27,930 nt of DNA from Candidatus Uhrbacteria bacterium (lineage in GTDB: Bacteria; Patescibacteriota; Patescibacteriia; UBA9934; GWF2-40-263): the NCBI GenBank assembly GCA_016205995.1, contig JACQSJ010000025.1, forward strand, positions 1 to 27,930, given 5' to 3'. The notes under the pieces were generated by a model. That model did not search any database and had not been told where the DNA came from. It worked only from the letters and a program-made list of their open reading frames with translations. Of the stretch, positions 20,740-27,877 are shown in pieces (the stretch's first letter is position 1; every line of letters begins with the position of its first letter). The position numbers were made by a program, and so were the translations under genes.

Positions 20740-20768
20740 TTGACAAACTCGTGATTTTTCGATACGTT
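20740..20768 (+). promoter_or_regulatory. Promoter of the lipoprotein L,D-transpeptidase gene
   Basis: TTGACA (20740-20745), 17-bp spacer, TACGTT (20763-20768, weak -10). The text TTGACAAACTCGTGATTTTT repeats the divergent promoter in inverted orientation. Confidence 0.6.
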
Positions 20769-20792
20769 AACGGCTTCCTGACAGGAGGAGCT

Positions 20793-21530
20793 GTGAAGAA
20801 GATTCGTGTTGCGGTCATGGCCGTCATGGCCATTTGCATGAGCGGATGTTTCCCCTTCGGGATGTCGGCCTCGCACGAAACCCCTCCCATGCCACTGATA
20901 TCTCCAGAGGCAACCGTGGAGGTCGGAGAAGTCCTGTTCGAGACGGCGCCCACCGGGTGCATCGAATCGATCTCGGAGCTCCCTGACTCCGACGTCTACT
21001 CGCGCGACAACCCCTACCTCCAGAGCGACCACCTGATCGTGGTCCTCAAGGAGGCACGGAGGCTCATGCTCTTCCAGAACGGGAAGATCCGGCACGACCG
21101 TACCGGAGGAGCACCCGACTGTTGGAAGATCGCCCTGGGTATCTACACGGACGGACGCCCCAGCGGCGCCCTGGACAAGACTCGACAGGGCGACAGGCAC
21201 ACACCCACAGGGTTGTTCCGGACCAGCGACAAGCCGTGGTCGCAGTACCAGGACGCGATCCTCATCCACTACCCTTCACCCCGCCATGCAGCCGCGGCGC
21301 GCGACTCCGGCCGTATCGCTGACGTGGAGGTCGAGGAAATCCACCGAGCCCATATCAACGGAGTTCCTCCCCCCCAAGACACGCCCCTGGGTGGCGAGAT
21401 CCTCATCCACGGCGGCGGCTCCCAGGCCGACTGGACCTGGGGCTGCATCGCCCTCAACGACAACGACTTGACGGAGCTCCGCGCTCTTCTGCCCGGTGGC
21501 ATGAAGACGTGGATGCTCATCCTTCCTTGA
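20793..21530 (+). CDS. Lipoprotein L,D-transpeptidase (YkuD domain)
   Basis: The GTG start at 20793 is set by AGGAGGAG ending 2 nt upstream; a longer frame from 20751 would overlap the promoter. 245 aa. A lipoprotein signal peptide (KKIRVAVMAVMAICMSGC) puts a lipid-modified Cys at 19. The YkuD domain spans about 80-245: 'HLIVVLKEARRLMLFQNG', 'RQGDRHTPTGLFRTSD' (133-146, the GxxxTPxG motif), 'EILIHGGGSQADWTWGCIALNDNDLTEL' with catalytic His206 and Cys218. These enzymes form 3-3 cross-links or attach proteins to peptidoglycan. GC-rich codons, its own promoter and terminator mark it as another self-contained module. A second L,D-transpeptidase gene faces it. Confidence 0.88.
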   Translation: MKKIRVAVMAVMAICMSGCFPFGMSASHETPPMPLISPEATVEVGEVLFETAPTGCIESISELPDSDVYSRDNPYLQSDHLIVVLKEARRLMLFQNGKIRHDRTGGAPDCWKIALGIYTDGRPSGALDKTRQGDRHTPTGLFRTSDKPWSQYQDAILIHYPSPRHAAAARDSGRIADVEVEEIHRAHINGVPPPQDTPLGGEILIHGGGSQADWTWGCIALNDNDLTELRALLPGGMKTWMLILP

Positions 21531-21532
21531 AG

Positions 21533-21554
21533 CGCGAACGACTCGCGCTTTTTC
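21533..21554 (+). terminator. Terminator of the lipoprotein L,D-transpeptidase gene
   Basis: AGCGCGA pairs with TCGCGCT around ACGAC, followed by TTTTTC. The convergent gene's stop codon (21553-21555) abuts it. Confidence 0.8.
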
Positions 21555-23160
21555 AATTCATGGCAATCGTCATCTCATCGACTGACGAAATACGAATTGT
21601 CGAACCGCGTTTCAAAAGCTTCCCCATGGACTCGATATCATCCGGCTTCATGTGGATACACCCGTGCGAGGTGTCTAATACTGCCTCCGACCCCTCGTCA
21701 CCAGGACTCGAGTGGAAAAAGACAGACATGAGCTCCCCGCGCGCGTCCTTCATACGAATGCTCGTGGGGCCGAAATCGTTGCGATCCCAGATCGCTCGCA
21801 GCTCGCCGTTTTCATCCAAAGCGTCTTCCGCGGTAAACGGGAGAGGAGGCACGACCCCTCGACCGACAACTTCATGAGAAGCCTGCCGGTACAGGTGGGA
21901 CTTCTTCTGTTCACGGAACGGTTTTTGCGGCGCCCCGTAGACGACAAACTCGGCGTCCTCACCGGTCAGGAGTCGCCACTTTCCGTCCTGGTCTTGATAC
22001 TCGACTTCTTTTCCATCTTCCGCCCAGCGCAGCGGAGCCGTATCCGCCAACCAGGAGAACTTCCACGACGGCGACTTCTTCTCAAGTGTCCGGTCAAACG
22101 TGAACTCCCCATCTGGCGTACGCGACATGACGTGGCCGGGAAGCCCGGGCTCCCAGGCAACCCCGCTCGCCGGGCCGCCGTTCCCGGGAAACGCCTCCAA
22201 GAGCACCATCTTCTTTCCCTCTTTGTGGTACATCTCCACCCGTCCATTGACCTGGTCAAAGTACGCAACGTTCTCAAGACTCGGCTTGAACCACGCATCG
22301 ACATCGGCAGAAAGAACCCCATCTTTGTTGATTTGCTCGACGACGGGATGGTTGGCAGACAATGCTTCGAGGATCCCCGAGGCCATCTCGCGCACGCGTG
22401 CCAATCCCACCTGCTTGCCCAGTGAGGCTGCCAGCGTCTTGTACAACGTAAGTGCCTCAGGTGCGTCCATCCCCGCAAGCGTCTCGCCGGCCTCGCGTGC
22501 CACATCCTTGGCAAAGCGGTACGGGAGCGACGTGTGCTCAAACTCCAGGCTCATCATTGTGAACAACGTGTCAAAATTTTCCAGCCGCCCGCGTGGATCT
22601 CGAAGACTCCCAACCAGCTCGGGGGTCGCCTTGTGGAGATATTCGAACTGTCCCTCGAGGTTCGGGATCCCCCGATACTCAAGCCGTTCTTCCTGCGACC
22701 ACCCTTCCCGTCCAAACCGCGCTTCGATTGAGCTCCGCACCTCACCGCGATCCAAGAGGTCGTCGTACACCAATCGTTGGAGCTCGTATGCCACCCCCGG
22801 ATCCTCCGCAGCGGTTTCCTCCGTTTCCGCTGGGGGCACTTGCTCGCGTGAGCGTATCGAGCCATACCCTATGCTCCCTATCCCAACCAATAGCGACATC
22901 ATGCGCAAGAGAGGTTTGGCGAGCGGACTCTGTCGAAGTCGCTCAAGGATCGACGCCGCCTCCTTGCGTCGACGCCGGACAACGCTGACCTCATCAGTCT
23001 CGGGACCCATTGGGTGGGCGCGCTCCCAATCCTCGGTCTCCAACCAAAATGATGAGGAAAGCTCTTCCTCCTCGTGTTCCCGTTGTTCATGCGACCGCTG
23101 AGTTTCCGTGGGCGGGGGTGCCCCGACGCTTTGGTCGGGGTAGGCTTGTCGTTCGCGCAT
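21553..23160 (-). CDS. Membrane-anchored L,D-transpeptidase-like protein, 535 aa
   Basis: A long acidic cytoplasmic N-terminus (about 1-80, HEQREHEEEELSSSF) precedes one membrane segment (about 84-103, LLRMMSLLVGIGSIGYGSI). A large helical domain of unknown function (about 120-300: 'LEGQFEYLHKATPELVGSLRDPRGRLENFDTLFTMMSLEFEHTSLPYRFAKDVAREAGETL') and a beta-rich part follow. The C-terminal YkuD-like catalytic core has 'GPTSIRMKDARGELMSVFFHSSP' (His483) and 'EAVLDTSHGCIHMKPDDIESMGKLLKRGSTIRI' (SHGCIHM, Cys501). The SxGC[IV]R motif of YkuD has His in place of Arg here. It begins 2 nt after the end of pyrG. Probably cross-links peptidoglycan on the outer membrane face. Confidence 0.85.
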   Translation of the reverse strand: MRERQAYPDQSVGAPPPTETQRSHEQREHEEEELSSSFWLETEDWERAHPMGPETDEVSVVRRRRKEAASILERLRQSPLAKPLLRMMSLLVGIGSIGYGSIRSREQVPPAETEETAAEDPGVAYELQRLVYDDLLDRGEVRSSIEARFGREGWSQEERLEYRGIPNLEGQFEYLHKATPELVGSLRDPRGRLENFDTLFTMMSLEFEHTSLPYRFAKDVAREAGETLAGMDAPEALTLYKTLAASLGKQVGLARVREMASGILEALSANHPVVEQINKDGVLSADVDAWFKPSLENVAYFDQVNGRVEMYHKEGKKMVLLEAFPGNGGPASGVAWEPGLPGHVMSRTPDGEFTFDRTLEKKSPSWKFSWLADTAPLRWAEDGKEVEYQDQDGKWRLLTGEDAEFVVYGAPQKPFREQKKSHLYRQASHEVVGRGVVPPLPFTAEDALDENGELRAIWDRNDFGPTSIRMKDARGELMSVFFHSSPGDEGSEAVLDTSHGCIHMKPDDIESMGKLLKRGSTIRISSVDEMTIAMN

Positions 23161-23162
23161 AC

Positions 23163-24815
23163 TTATTTCAAACAGGCGGTGATGAATGCCTTAAACAGGG
23201 GGTGGGGACGCAGAGGGCGGGAGTGGAACTCGGGGTGGAACTGCACACCCACAAAGAAGGGGTGTCCCTTGAGCTCGACAATCTCGACCAGACCCGTTTG
23301 CGGATTCACGCCTGAAATAACCATCCCCTTCTTCTGAATGGCAACGGCGTAATCGTTATTGAATTCATACCGGTGGCGGTGACGCTCGGAAATGGTTGCC
23401 TTGCCATAGGCCTTGCGCGCGATCGTGCCAGGCTTGAGGGCGCAGTCGTAGGCTCCAAGGCGCATCGTCCCGCCATACCGATTCTCCCGAATGTTCTTGA
23501 GCTGCACGGGGTTCACATGGATGATCGGGTCCTTGGTCGCCTCGTCGACCTCAACCGTGTGTGCCCCGGTCTTTCCCAGTACGTTACGGGCGAACTCGAC
23601 GGTCGCCAGTTGCATGCCGTAGCACAAGCCAAAGTACGGGATCTTTTTCTCGCGGCAGTATCGAATCGTGGAAATCACCCCATCGATGCCGCGCGTCCCA
23701 AACCCTCCCGGCACCAAGACCCCGTCATAGGAGGAGAGGTCAGCAAGTTTTCTGGCGGAGCCAGATCCGGCCTTTAGGCCGGATTTCTTTCCATCTTCAA
23801 AGTCCTCCGAGTTGATCCACTCGAGCTCAATCTTCACCTTGTTGGCCCATGCCGCGTGTTTGAGCGACTCAATGACCGAGATGTAGGAATCCGATAACGT
23901 GTACTCCCCCGTTGAAAAATACTTGCCCACCACACCCACGCGCACGGACGTCTGGGCGGTTTCCTGGACGCTCGCCATGGCCTTCCACTTGCGCAAGTCC
24001 GAGGCGCGGGGCTTGAGCCGAAACTTTTTGAGGATCGTCGTAGAGAGACCCTGCTCTTCAAACAGCGCTGGGATGTGATAGATGGACGACACGTCAGGCG
24101 CGGTGATGACGGCCTCGGGCTTCACGTTGCAAAACACCGACAGTTTTTCGCGACGAGGCTTATCCATGTACTGCTCCCCCCGGCAGACGATAAAGTCCGG
24201 ATGAATGCCCGCGCTGTTGAGGGTACGTGTGGCGTACTGGGTCGGCTTAGTCTTCATCTCGCCCAAGTGTTTGGGGACAGGCAAGTAGCTCACCAGCACA
24301 AACAACACATTCTCAGGATCCTCCAGGTGCATCATACGAGCCGCCTCAAGAAACAAAATGTTCTGGTACTCACCCACCGTGCCCCCGATCTCCACCATCG
24401 TAATGTCGGCCTTGGCCTGGGCGGAGGCGTGCTTGATCCGGCGAATGACCTCCAGAGGGATATGCGGCACGACCTCCACACATCGGCCCTTGTACTCGAG
24501 GTTGCGCTCTTTCTCGATGACCGTCTGGTAGACGCGACCGGTGGTCATATAGTTGATACTCGTCAAATCCGTATCCAGAAACCGCTCGTAATTGCCCATG
24601 TCCTGGTCGGTCTCGTCCCCGTCGTCGGTCACAAACACCTCCCCGTGCTCAACAGGATTCATGGTCCCCGCGTCGACGTTCACATACGGGTCAATCTTAA
24701 TGGCCGTGACGTGGACACCGCGGGACTGGAGGATCTTCCCAATGGAAGCCGTCGTGACGCCCTTGCCAACGCCCGACATTACTCCACCAACAACGAAGAT
24801 GTAACGATGGGTCAT
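23163..24815 (-). CDS. pyrG: CTP synthase PyrG
   Basis: 550 aa from the ATG at 24813-24815 (upstream extension to 24998 would overlap the terminator and rplI). It aminates UTP to CTP with glutamine nitrogen and ATP. The synthase domain opens MTHRYIFVVGGVMSGVGKGVTTASIGKIL and includes 'KIDPYVNVDAGTMNPVEHGEVFVTDDGDETDQDMGNYERFL'. The glutaminase domain has 'GVLVPGGFGTRGIDG', GLCYGMQLA (nucleophile Cys; usually GICLGMQ) and 'VGVQFHPEFHSRP'. In the linker before the glutaminase domain, a palindrome adds 'KSGLKAGSGSARK'. Downstream of rplI, separated by a terminator-like hairpin. Confidence 0.96.
   Translation of the reverse strand: MTHRYIFVVGGVMSGVGKGVTTASIGKILQSRGVHVTAIKIDPYVNVDAGTMNPVEHGEVFVTDDGDETDQDMGNYERFLDTDLTSINYMTTGRVYQTVIEKERNLEYKGRCVEVVPHIPLEVIRRIKHASAQAKADITMVEIGGTVGEYQNILFLEAARMMHLEDPENVLFVLVSYLPVPKHLGEMKTKPTQYATRTLNSAGIHPDFIVCRGEQYMDKPRREKLSVFCNVKPEAVITAPDVSSIYHIPALFEEQGLSTTILKKFRLKPRASDLRKWKAMASVQETAQTSVRVGVVGKYFSTGEYTLSDSYISVIESLKHAAWANKVKIELEWINSEDFEDGKKSGLKAGSGSARKLADLSSYDGVLVPGGFGTRGIDGVISTIRYCREKKIPYFGLCYGMQLATVEFARNVLGKTGAHTVEVDEATKDPIIHVNPVQLKNIRENRYGGTMRLGAYDCALKPGTIARKAYGKATISERHRHRYEFNNDYAVAIQKKGMVISGVNPQTGLVEIVELKGHPFFVGVQFHPEFHSRPLRPHPLFKAFITACLK
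23765..23784. repeat. Short palindrome within the pyrG linker
   Basis: ATCCGGCC-TTTA-GGCCGGAT, a perfect 8-bp inverted repeat translated as part of a Gly/Ser/Lys-rich linker. It lies between the synthase and glutaminase domains, where length is tolerated. Confidence 0.65.
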
Positions 24816-24825
24816 AGAATAGTTA

Positions 24826-24847
24826 AAAGCGGGCCTGAACCCGCTTT
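24826..24847 (-). terminator. Terminator between rplI and pyrG
   Basis: AAAGCGGG pairs with CCCGCTTT around a 6-nt loop and is followed on the minus strand by TTAACT. The T-run is short, so partial read-through into pyrG is plausible. Confidence 0.65.
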
Positions 24848-24849
24848 GG

Positions 24850-25293
24850 TTATTTTTCCTCAATAACGAGTTTGATCTCAGCTTCAAATCCATGGGGGAA
24901 GGAAATGCGCACCGTGTAATCGCCCGGCTCCTTGAAGGGGTGCTCAAGCTCGATCCACTCGGGATCGACTTTGTGCCCTTCCTTCTTGAGGGCGGCAACG
25001 ATCTCTTTTGCGTTCACGGCTGCGTATAGCACTCCACCCTCGCTCACCTTTTCTTGCATGATGAGCTCGAACCCCTCCAAGGAAGCAGCCAGGTCGCCCA
25101 CGACCGACATCTCCCGATGCTCCTTGCGCGTGAGCGCGGCCTCCTTCTCTGACTGTTGTTTCAGGCTATCGGCCGTGGCTGCCACGGCGAGGTTCTGTGG
25201 GAACAAAAAGTTTCGAGCGTGCCCGTCGGAAACCTCAACGACCTCCCCCTGTTTCCCAAGGTCTTTGACGTCTGTAATGAGGATGACTTTCAT
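24850..25293 (-). CDS. rplI: 50S ribosomal protein L9
   Basis: 147 aa from the ATG at 25291-25293. The N-domain MKVILITDVKDLGKQGEVVEVSDGHARNFLFPQNLAVAAT is the L9 signature, followed by the long connecting helix (SLKQQSEKEAALTRKEHREM) and the C-domain ('VLYAAVNAKEIVAALKKEG...VDPEWIELEHPFKEPGDYTVRISFPHGFEAEIKLVIEE'). L9 is reported missing from some CPR lineages, so its presence argues against those groups. A consensus -10 lies so close to the ATG that the mRNA may be almost leaderless. Confidence 0.96.
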   Translation of the reverse strand: MKVILITDVKDLGKQGEVVEVSDGHARNFLFPQNLAVAATADSLKQQSEKEAALTRKEHREMSVVGDLAASLEGFELIMQEKVSEGGVLYAAVNAKEIVAALKKEGHKVDPEWIELEHPFKEPGDYTVRISFPHGFEAEIKLVIEEK

Positions 25294-25302
25294 ACCAAGC
25301 CG

Positions 25303-25308
25303 ATTATA
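25303..25308 (-). promoter_or_regulatory. Extended -10 promoter of rplI
   Basis: On the minus strand TGC-TATAAT, a perfect -10 with extended TGn, beginning at the end of the upstream terminator. Only 9 bp separate it from the ATG, implying a leader of about 0-4 nt. Confidence 0.6.
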
Positions 25309-25311
25309 GCA

Positions 25312-25347
25312 AAAGCCGGAGCGCTTTCCCATGCCAACCCCGGCTTT
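25312..25347 (-). terminator. Terminator of the DUF378-like gene
   Basis: AAAGCCGG (25312-25319) pairs with CCGGCTTT (25340-25347) across a 20-nt loop; on the minus strand TTTT follows. The long loop lowers confidence. Confidence 0.55.
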
Positions 25348-25357
25348 CTCCAGATTC

Positions 25358-25570
25358 CTACTTACACTTGGTGCATTTCTTTTCGAGCAACATCACGACG
25401 GCCGAGAGGCCAACGAGGATGTACACGAGTTTGACCAGCCATGGCCAACCGCCAAACAGGGTCTCGACGAGATTCCAATCCAGGAGCCCGACGAGTCCCC
25501 AATTGATGCCTCCCACCCACAGGAGCCACCAGGCGACACAATGCATGCCGCACTTACCTTGGTGCATCAT
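25358..25570 (-). CDS. Small DUF378-like membrane protein, 70 aa
   Basis: Start at the first of two adjacent ATGs (25568-25570). The opening MMHQGKCGMHCVAWWLLWVGGINWGLVGLLDWNLVETLFG contains the DUF378 pattern 'iggiNWgLvGlf.fnlV..lfg'. A second helix (LVKLVYILVGLSAVVMLL) and the tail EKKCTKCK follow. Two helices with Cys pairs at both ends (C7, C11; C66, C69) could bind metal on the cytoplasmic side. Function unknown. Confidence 0.8.
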   Translation of the reverse strand: MMHQGKCGMHCVAWWLLWVGGINWGLVGLLDWNLVETLFGGWPWLVKLVYILVGLSAVVMLLEKKCTKCK

Positions 25571-25591
25571 AAAAAACACGTTAGAATTAGT

Positions 25592-25599
25592 AGTATAAT
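25592..25599. promoter_or_regulatory. Overlapping divergent -10 elements between the DUF378-like gene and pgi
   Basis: AGTATAAT reads TATAAT on plus (25594-25599, towards pgi) and TATACT on minus (25592-25597, towards the DUF378-like gene). No good -35 is seen for either direction. RNA polymerase can use only one at a time. Confidence 0.4.
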
Positions 25600-25628
25600 C
25601 GTAGCACCTCGATGCTTCCCTATCGATC

Positions 25629-26927
25629 ATGTTATCCACACCTATGAAATTCTCCTCTACCAAGGCACTGGTCACACAGACGCAACTCGCCCCACTCGTT
25701 GACTCACTCGACCCCTACCGGAAGCAACTTTCTGCGGTCGCGAAGAAGACCGATTACCTCGAACCTGAATCCTCGATTCAACTTCCAGGGGACGGGGATC
25801 TTCTTAAACGCATGAAAGCGGCGGCAAAACGCCTGCACACACCCACACTCCAGTACGTGATCGTAATCGGCATTGGGGGGTCGAACTTGGGTACCCAAGC
25901 CGTCTACGAGGCAATCGCGGGAAGTATGAATCTCCTGGCGGACCGCCTCCCCAAGCTCCTGTTCCTGGACACGGTCACGGACGAGAAAATGACCGCTGTC
26001 ACGCGGGTGTTGGAACGGCTGGCTACAAAGGATGACTTCCTTGTAGTCGTCATCAGTAAATCAGGGACGACAACCGAACCCGTCGCCAATATGGAAGTTC
26101 TCTGGGAGTTTTGTCGGGAGCACTTCAAGAACGCACACGACCGGTTCGTATTCATCACCGATGAGGGGACGAAGCTCTGGGAGGTCGCCCGGGAACGGAA
26201 ACTGGAAGCATTTACTGTGCCCGATCAAGTCGGTGGTCGATATAGTGTGTTCTCTGCCGTGGGCCTCCTTCCGCTCGCACTCTCTGGAATCAACATTGAG
26301 GAACTTCTCGACGGAGCTCGACAGGCGGTCCAAGATGGCGTCACCGCAAGCCCACAAAACAACCATTCCATCATCAGTGCATGCCTTACCTTCCAGCACC
26401 TTCAAGCGGGACGGCCGATCCACAACACCTTCCTCTTCTCTCCAAAATTTGAAGCGCTGGGAAAATGGTACCGCCAATTGGTGGCTGAGAGTCTGGGCAA
26501 GGACGGCAAGGGCATCACGCCCATCGTCTCGATTGGATCGACCGATCTCCACTCCATGGCACAACTCTATTGGAGCGGTCCAGACGACAAATTCACACAT
26601 CTCGTTTTCTCTTTTACCGGCACGGTCCACTCCATCCCCCAACACCTCGTTCTCCCAGGACTCGTTGCCAACCTCCAGGGCGCGTCGTTGGAAAAAATCA
26701 TGCGAGCAGTCTACGGCGGCGTACAGGCGGCGTATGAAAAAATCGACCGTCCCTATGTGGAGATCGACTTGGGAAAGGCAGACGCCTGGGAGCTGGGATA
26801 CTACCTGCAGTTCCGAATGCTTGAGGTTATGTATCTGGCGCGGCTCATGGAGGTAAACGCCTTCGACCAGCCGGCGGTGGAGATGTACAAGTCGGTTACG
26901 CGAGAACTTCTCAAGTCTCTCGACTAG
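25629..26927 (+). CDS. pgi: Glucose-6-phosphate isomerase
   Basis: 432 aa from 25629 (427 aa from the ATG at 25644; neither has a Shine-Dalgarno). It interconverts glucose-6-phosphate and fructose-6-phosphate. Motifs: 'VIVIGIGGSNLGTQAVYEAI', 'FLVVVISKSGTTTEPVANMEVLWEF', 'PDQVGGRYSVFSAVGLLPLALSG', 'NHSIISACLTFQHL', 'WYRQLVAESLGKDGKGITPIVSIGSTDLHSMAQLYWSGPDDKF', and 'LMEVNAFDQPAVEMYKS', matching the PGI signature except Ala for the Gly of QPGVE. The length fits the short bacterial PGI class. It is the main plus-strand gene in this half, and ends 2 nt before the convergent lipoprotein gene, with no terminator between. Confidence 0.95.
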   Translation: MLSTPMKFSSTKALVTQTQLAPLVDSLDPYRKQLSAVAKKTDYLEPESSIQLPGDGDLLKRMKAAAKRLHTPTLQYVIVIGIGGSNLGTQAVYEAIAGSMNLLADRLPKLLFLDTVTDEKMTAVTRVLERLATKDDFLVVVISKSGTTTEPVANMEVLWEFCREHFKNAHDRFVFITDEGTKLWEVARERKLEAFTVPDQVGGRYSVFSAVGLLPLALSGINIEELLDGARQAVQDGVTASPQNNHSIISACLTFQHLQAGRPIHNTFLFSPKFEALGKWYRQLVAESLGKDGKGITPIVSIGSTDLHSMAQLYWSGPDDKFTHLVFSFTGTVHSIPQHLVLPGLVANLQGASLEKIMRAVYGGVQAAYEKIDRPYVEIDLGKADAWELGYYLQFRMLEVMYLARLMEVNAFDQPAVEMYKSVTRELLKSLD

Positions 26928-26929
26928 CC

Positions 26930-27457
26930 TCAGAGAGTGCGGAACGATTCCACGAGTGACTCAAATGTGTCCGTCTCTTGTTCGTAGGAAATCACGAGGA
27001 GTGTTCCCTCGCGGGAGAGGACAATGAGACGGGCAGGAGAGGTCGACGTCCCTGACCCCCGCAAAAAAATCGCCGGCTCGCCCCCCAGCTCTCCTATCCG
27101 TTGGGCCGCATCTCCGGTCGGATAAAAAAAGGACAAATTTTCCGTGAGCCACTCATGCGGAGTCCGTTTGTCCTCTATGCCTCGCACGGTAAAAAAATTC
27201 GTCTCGCCCTCCACCAAAAACACAACGTCTGATTCCTCACTGGCCGCCACGGCTGTTTGCTCTGGCGTAAGCCCGTAAAGAGCCATCCCATCTGGGACGA
27301 GGAGGGCATACCCAAACCGCGTATTCTGGTACTCATTTCCTTGCGCCAAGACAGCCTCGGGCTCCAGACGCCCTAAGGAATCCTCCGGCGAAGGCGCGGC
27401 TTGGCCACACCCCGAGAGGACAAACAAGCCGACAAATAAAGGCCAAACACGCTTCAT
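26930..27457 (-). CDS. Putative lipoprotein, 175 aa
   Basis: A lipoprotein signal peptide (MKRVWPLFVGLFVLSGCGQ) has its lipobox Cys at 17. The mature part resembles a PsbP/PsbP-like fold in outline ('YQNTRFGYALLVPDGMALYGL', 'DVVFLVEGETNFFTVRGIEDKRTPHEWLTENLSFFY', 'EPAIFLRGSG', 'LIVLSREGTLLVISYEQETDTFESLVESFRTL'), ending with the common 'f..l..Sfr' motif. The substrate or partner is unknown. It is expressed from the region shared with the RRM gene, where a 14-bp palindrome lies. Confidence 0.8.
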   Translation of the reverse strand: MKRVWPLFVGLFVLSGCGQAAPSPEDSLGRLEPEAVLAQGNEYQNTRFGYALLVPDGMALYGLTPEQTAVAASEESDVVFLVEGETNFFTVRGIEDKRTPHEWLTENLSFFYPTGDAAQRIGELGGEPAIFLRGSGTSTSPARLIVLSREGTLLVISYEQETDTFESLVESFRTL

Positions 27458-27480
27458 ACGATCTTGATTGAGTCCATTCT

Positions 27481-27494
27481 ATCACGCGCGTGAT
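27481..27494. promoter_or_regulatory. Perfect 14-bp palindrome between divergent genes
   Basis: ATCACGCGCGTGAT is its own reverse complement. It overlaps the first base of the -35 of the RRM gene and lies 24 bp upstream of the lipoprotein start, where its minus-strand reading TGA-TAGAAT gives an extended -10-like sequence. It is a good candidate operator for both genes. Confidence 0.5.
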
Positions 27495-27522
27495 TGACAC
27501 AAAACAAAAACTATGGCATGCT
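27494..27522 (+). promoter_or_regulatory. Promoter of the RRM-protein gene
   Basis: TTGACA (27494-27499), 17-bp spacer, CATGCT (27517-27522). It implies a leader of about 80 nt before the GTG start. Confidence 0.55.
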
Positions 27523-27547
27523 TGGGACGGTTCTCTTGTTAGTTGAT

Positions 27548-27607
27548 AATAAGAGGTACCGCTCCTAAGTCACTGGGCCAGACGGCCCACTTGTCACGTC
27601 TCTTATT
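27548..27607 (+). promoter_or_regulatory. Structured 5' leader of the RRM-protein gene
   Basis: AATAAGAG (27548-27555) pairs perfectly with CTCTTATT (27600-27607), whose last base abuts the GTG start. Inside is a second hairpin, TGGGCC-AGAC-GGCCCA (27575-27590 region), extendable by AAG/CTT. No Shine-Dalgarno is visible, so the initiation region is held next to a stem. Such a fold could give temperature or autoregulatory control. Confidence 0.5.
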
Positions 27608-27862
27608 GTGAACAACAAGTTATTTGTCGGCTCCCTGCCATGGAGTGTCGACGATGCCCAGTTGTCCGAGCTCTTCTCGGCACACGGCAGCGTCGTCTCC
27701 GCTCGCGTCATCACTGACCGCGAGACAGGTCGCTCACGCGGATTCGGCTTCGTCGAATACGCAGATGAAGCGACGGCACAGGCCGCCATGGAAGCCCTCG
27801 ACGGCTCCATGATCGATGGACGCGCGATCTCCGTGTCCTTCGCCCGCCCAAAGGCGGAATAA
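27608..27862 (+). CDS. RRM-domain RNA-binding protein
   Basis: 84 aa, one RNA-recognition motif from end to end, starting at GTG 27608. RNP2 is KLFVGSLP (4-11) and RNP1 is RGFGFVEY (44-51), with the aromatic residues that stack on RNA. 'ITDRETGRSRGFGFVEYADEATAQAAMEALDGSMIDGRAISVSFARPK' is a classical RRM. Single-RRM proteins of this size occur in cyanobacteria and other bacteria, often as cold-induced RNA chaperones. The structured leader would fit autoregulation. Confidence 0.92.
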   Translation: MNNKLFVGSLPWSVDDAQLSELFSAHGSVVSARVITDRETGRSRGFGFVEYADEATAQAAMEALDGSMIDGRAISVSFARPKAE

Positions 27863-27877
27863 TGTTAAACCGGCGAT

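Noticed and set aside
25632..25640. TTATCCACA, an exact match to a DnaA box, near the pgi start
   Set aside because: Only one box was noticed, with no dnaA or dnaN gene and no AT-rich unwinding region. It is not evidence for an origin.
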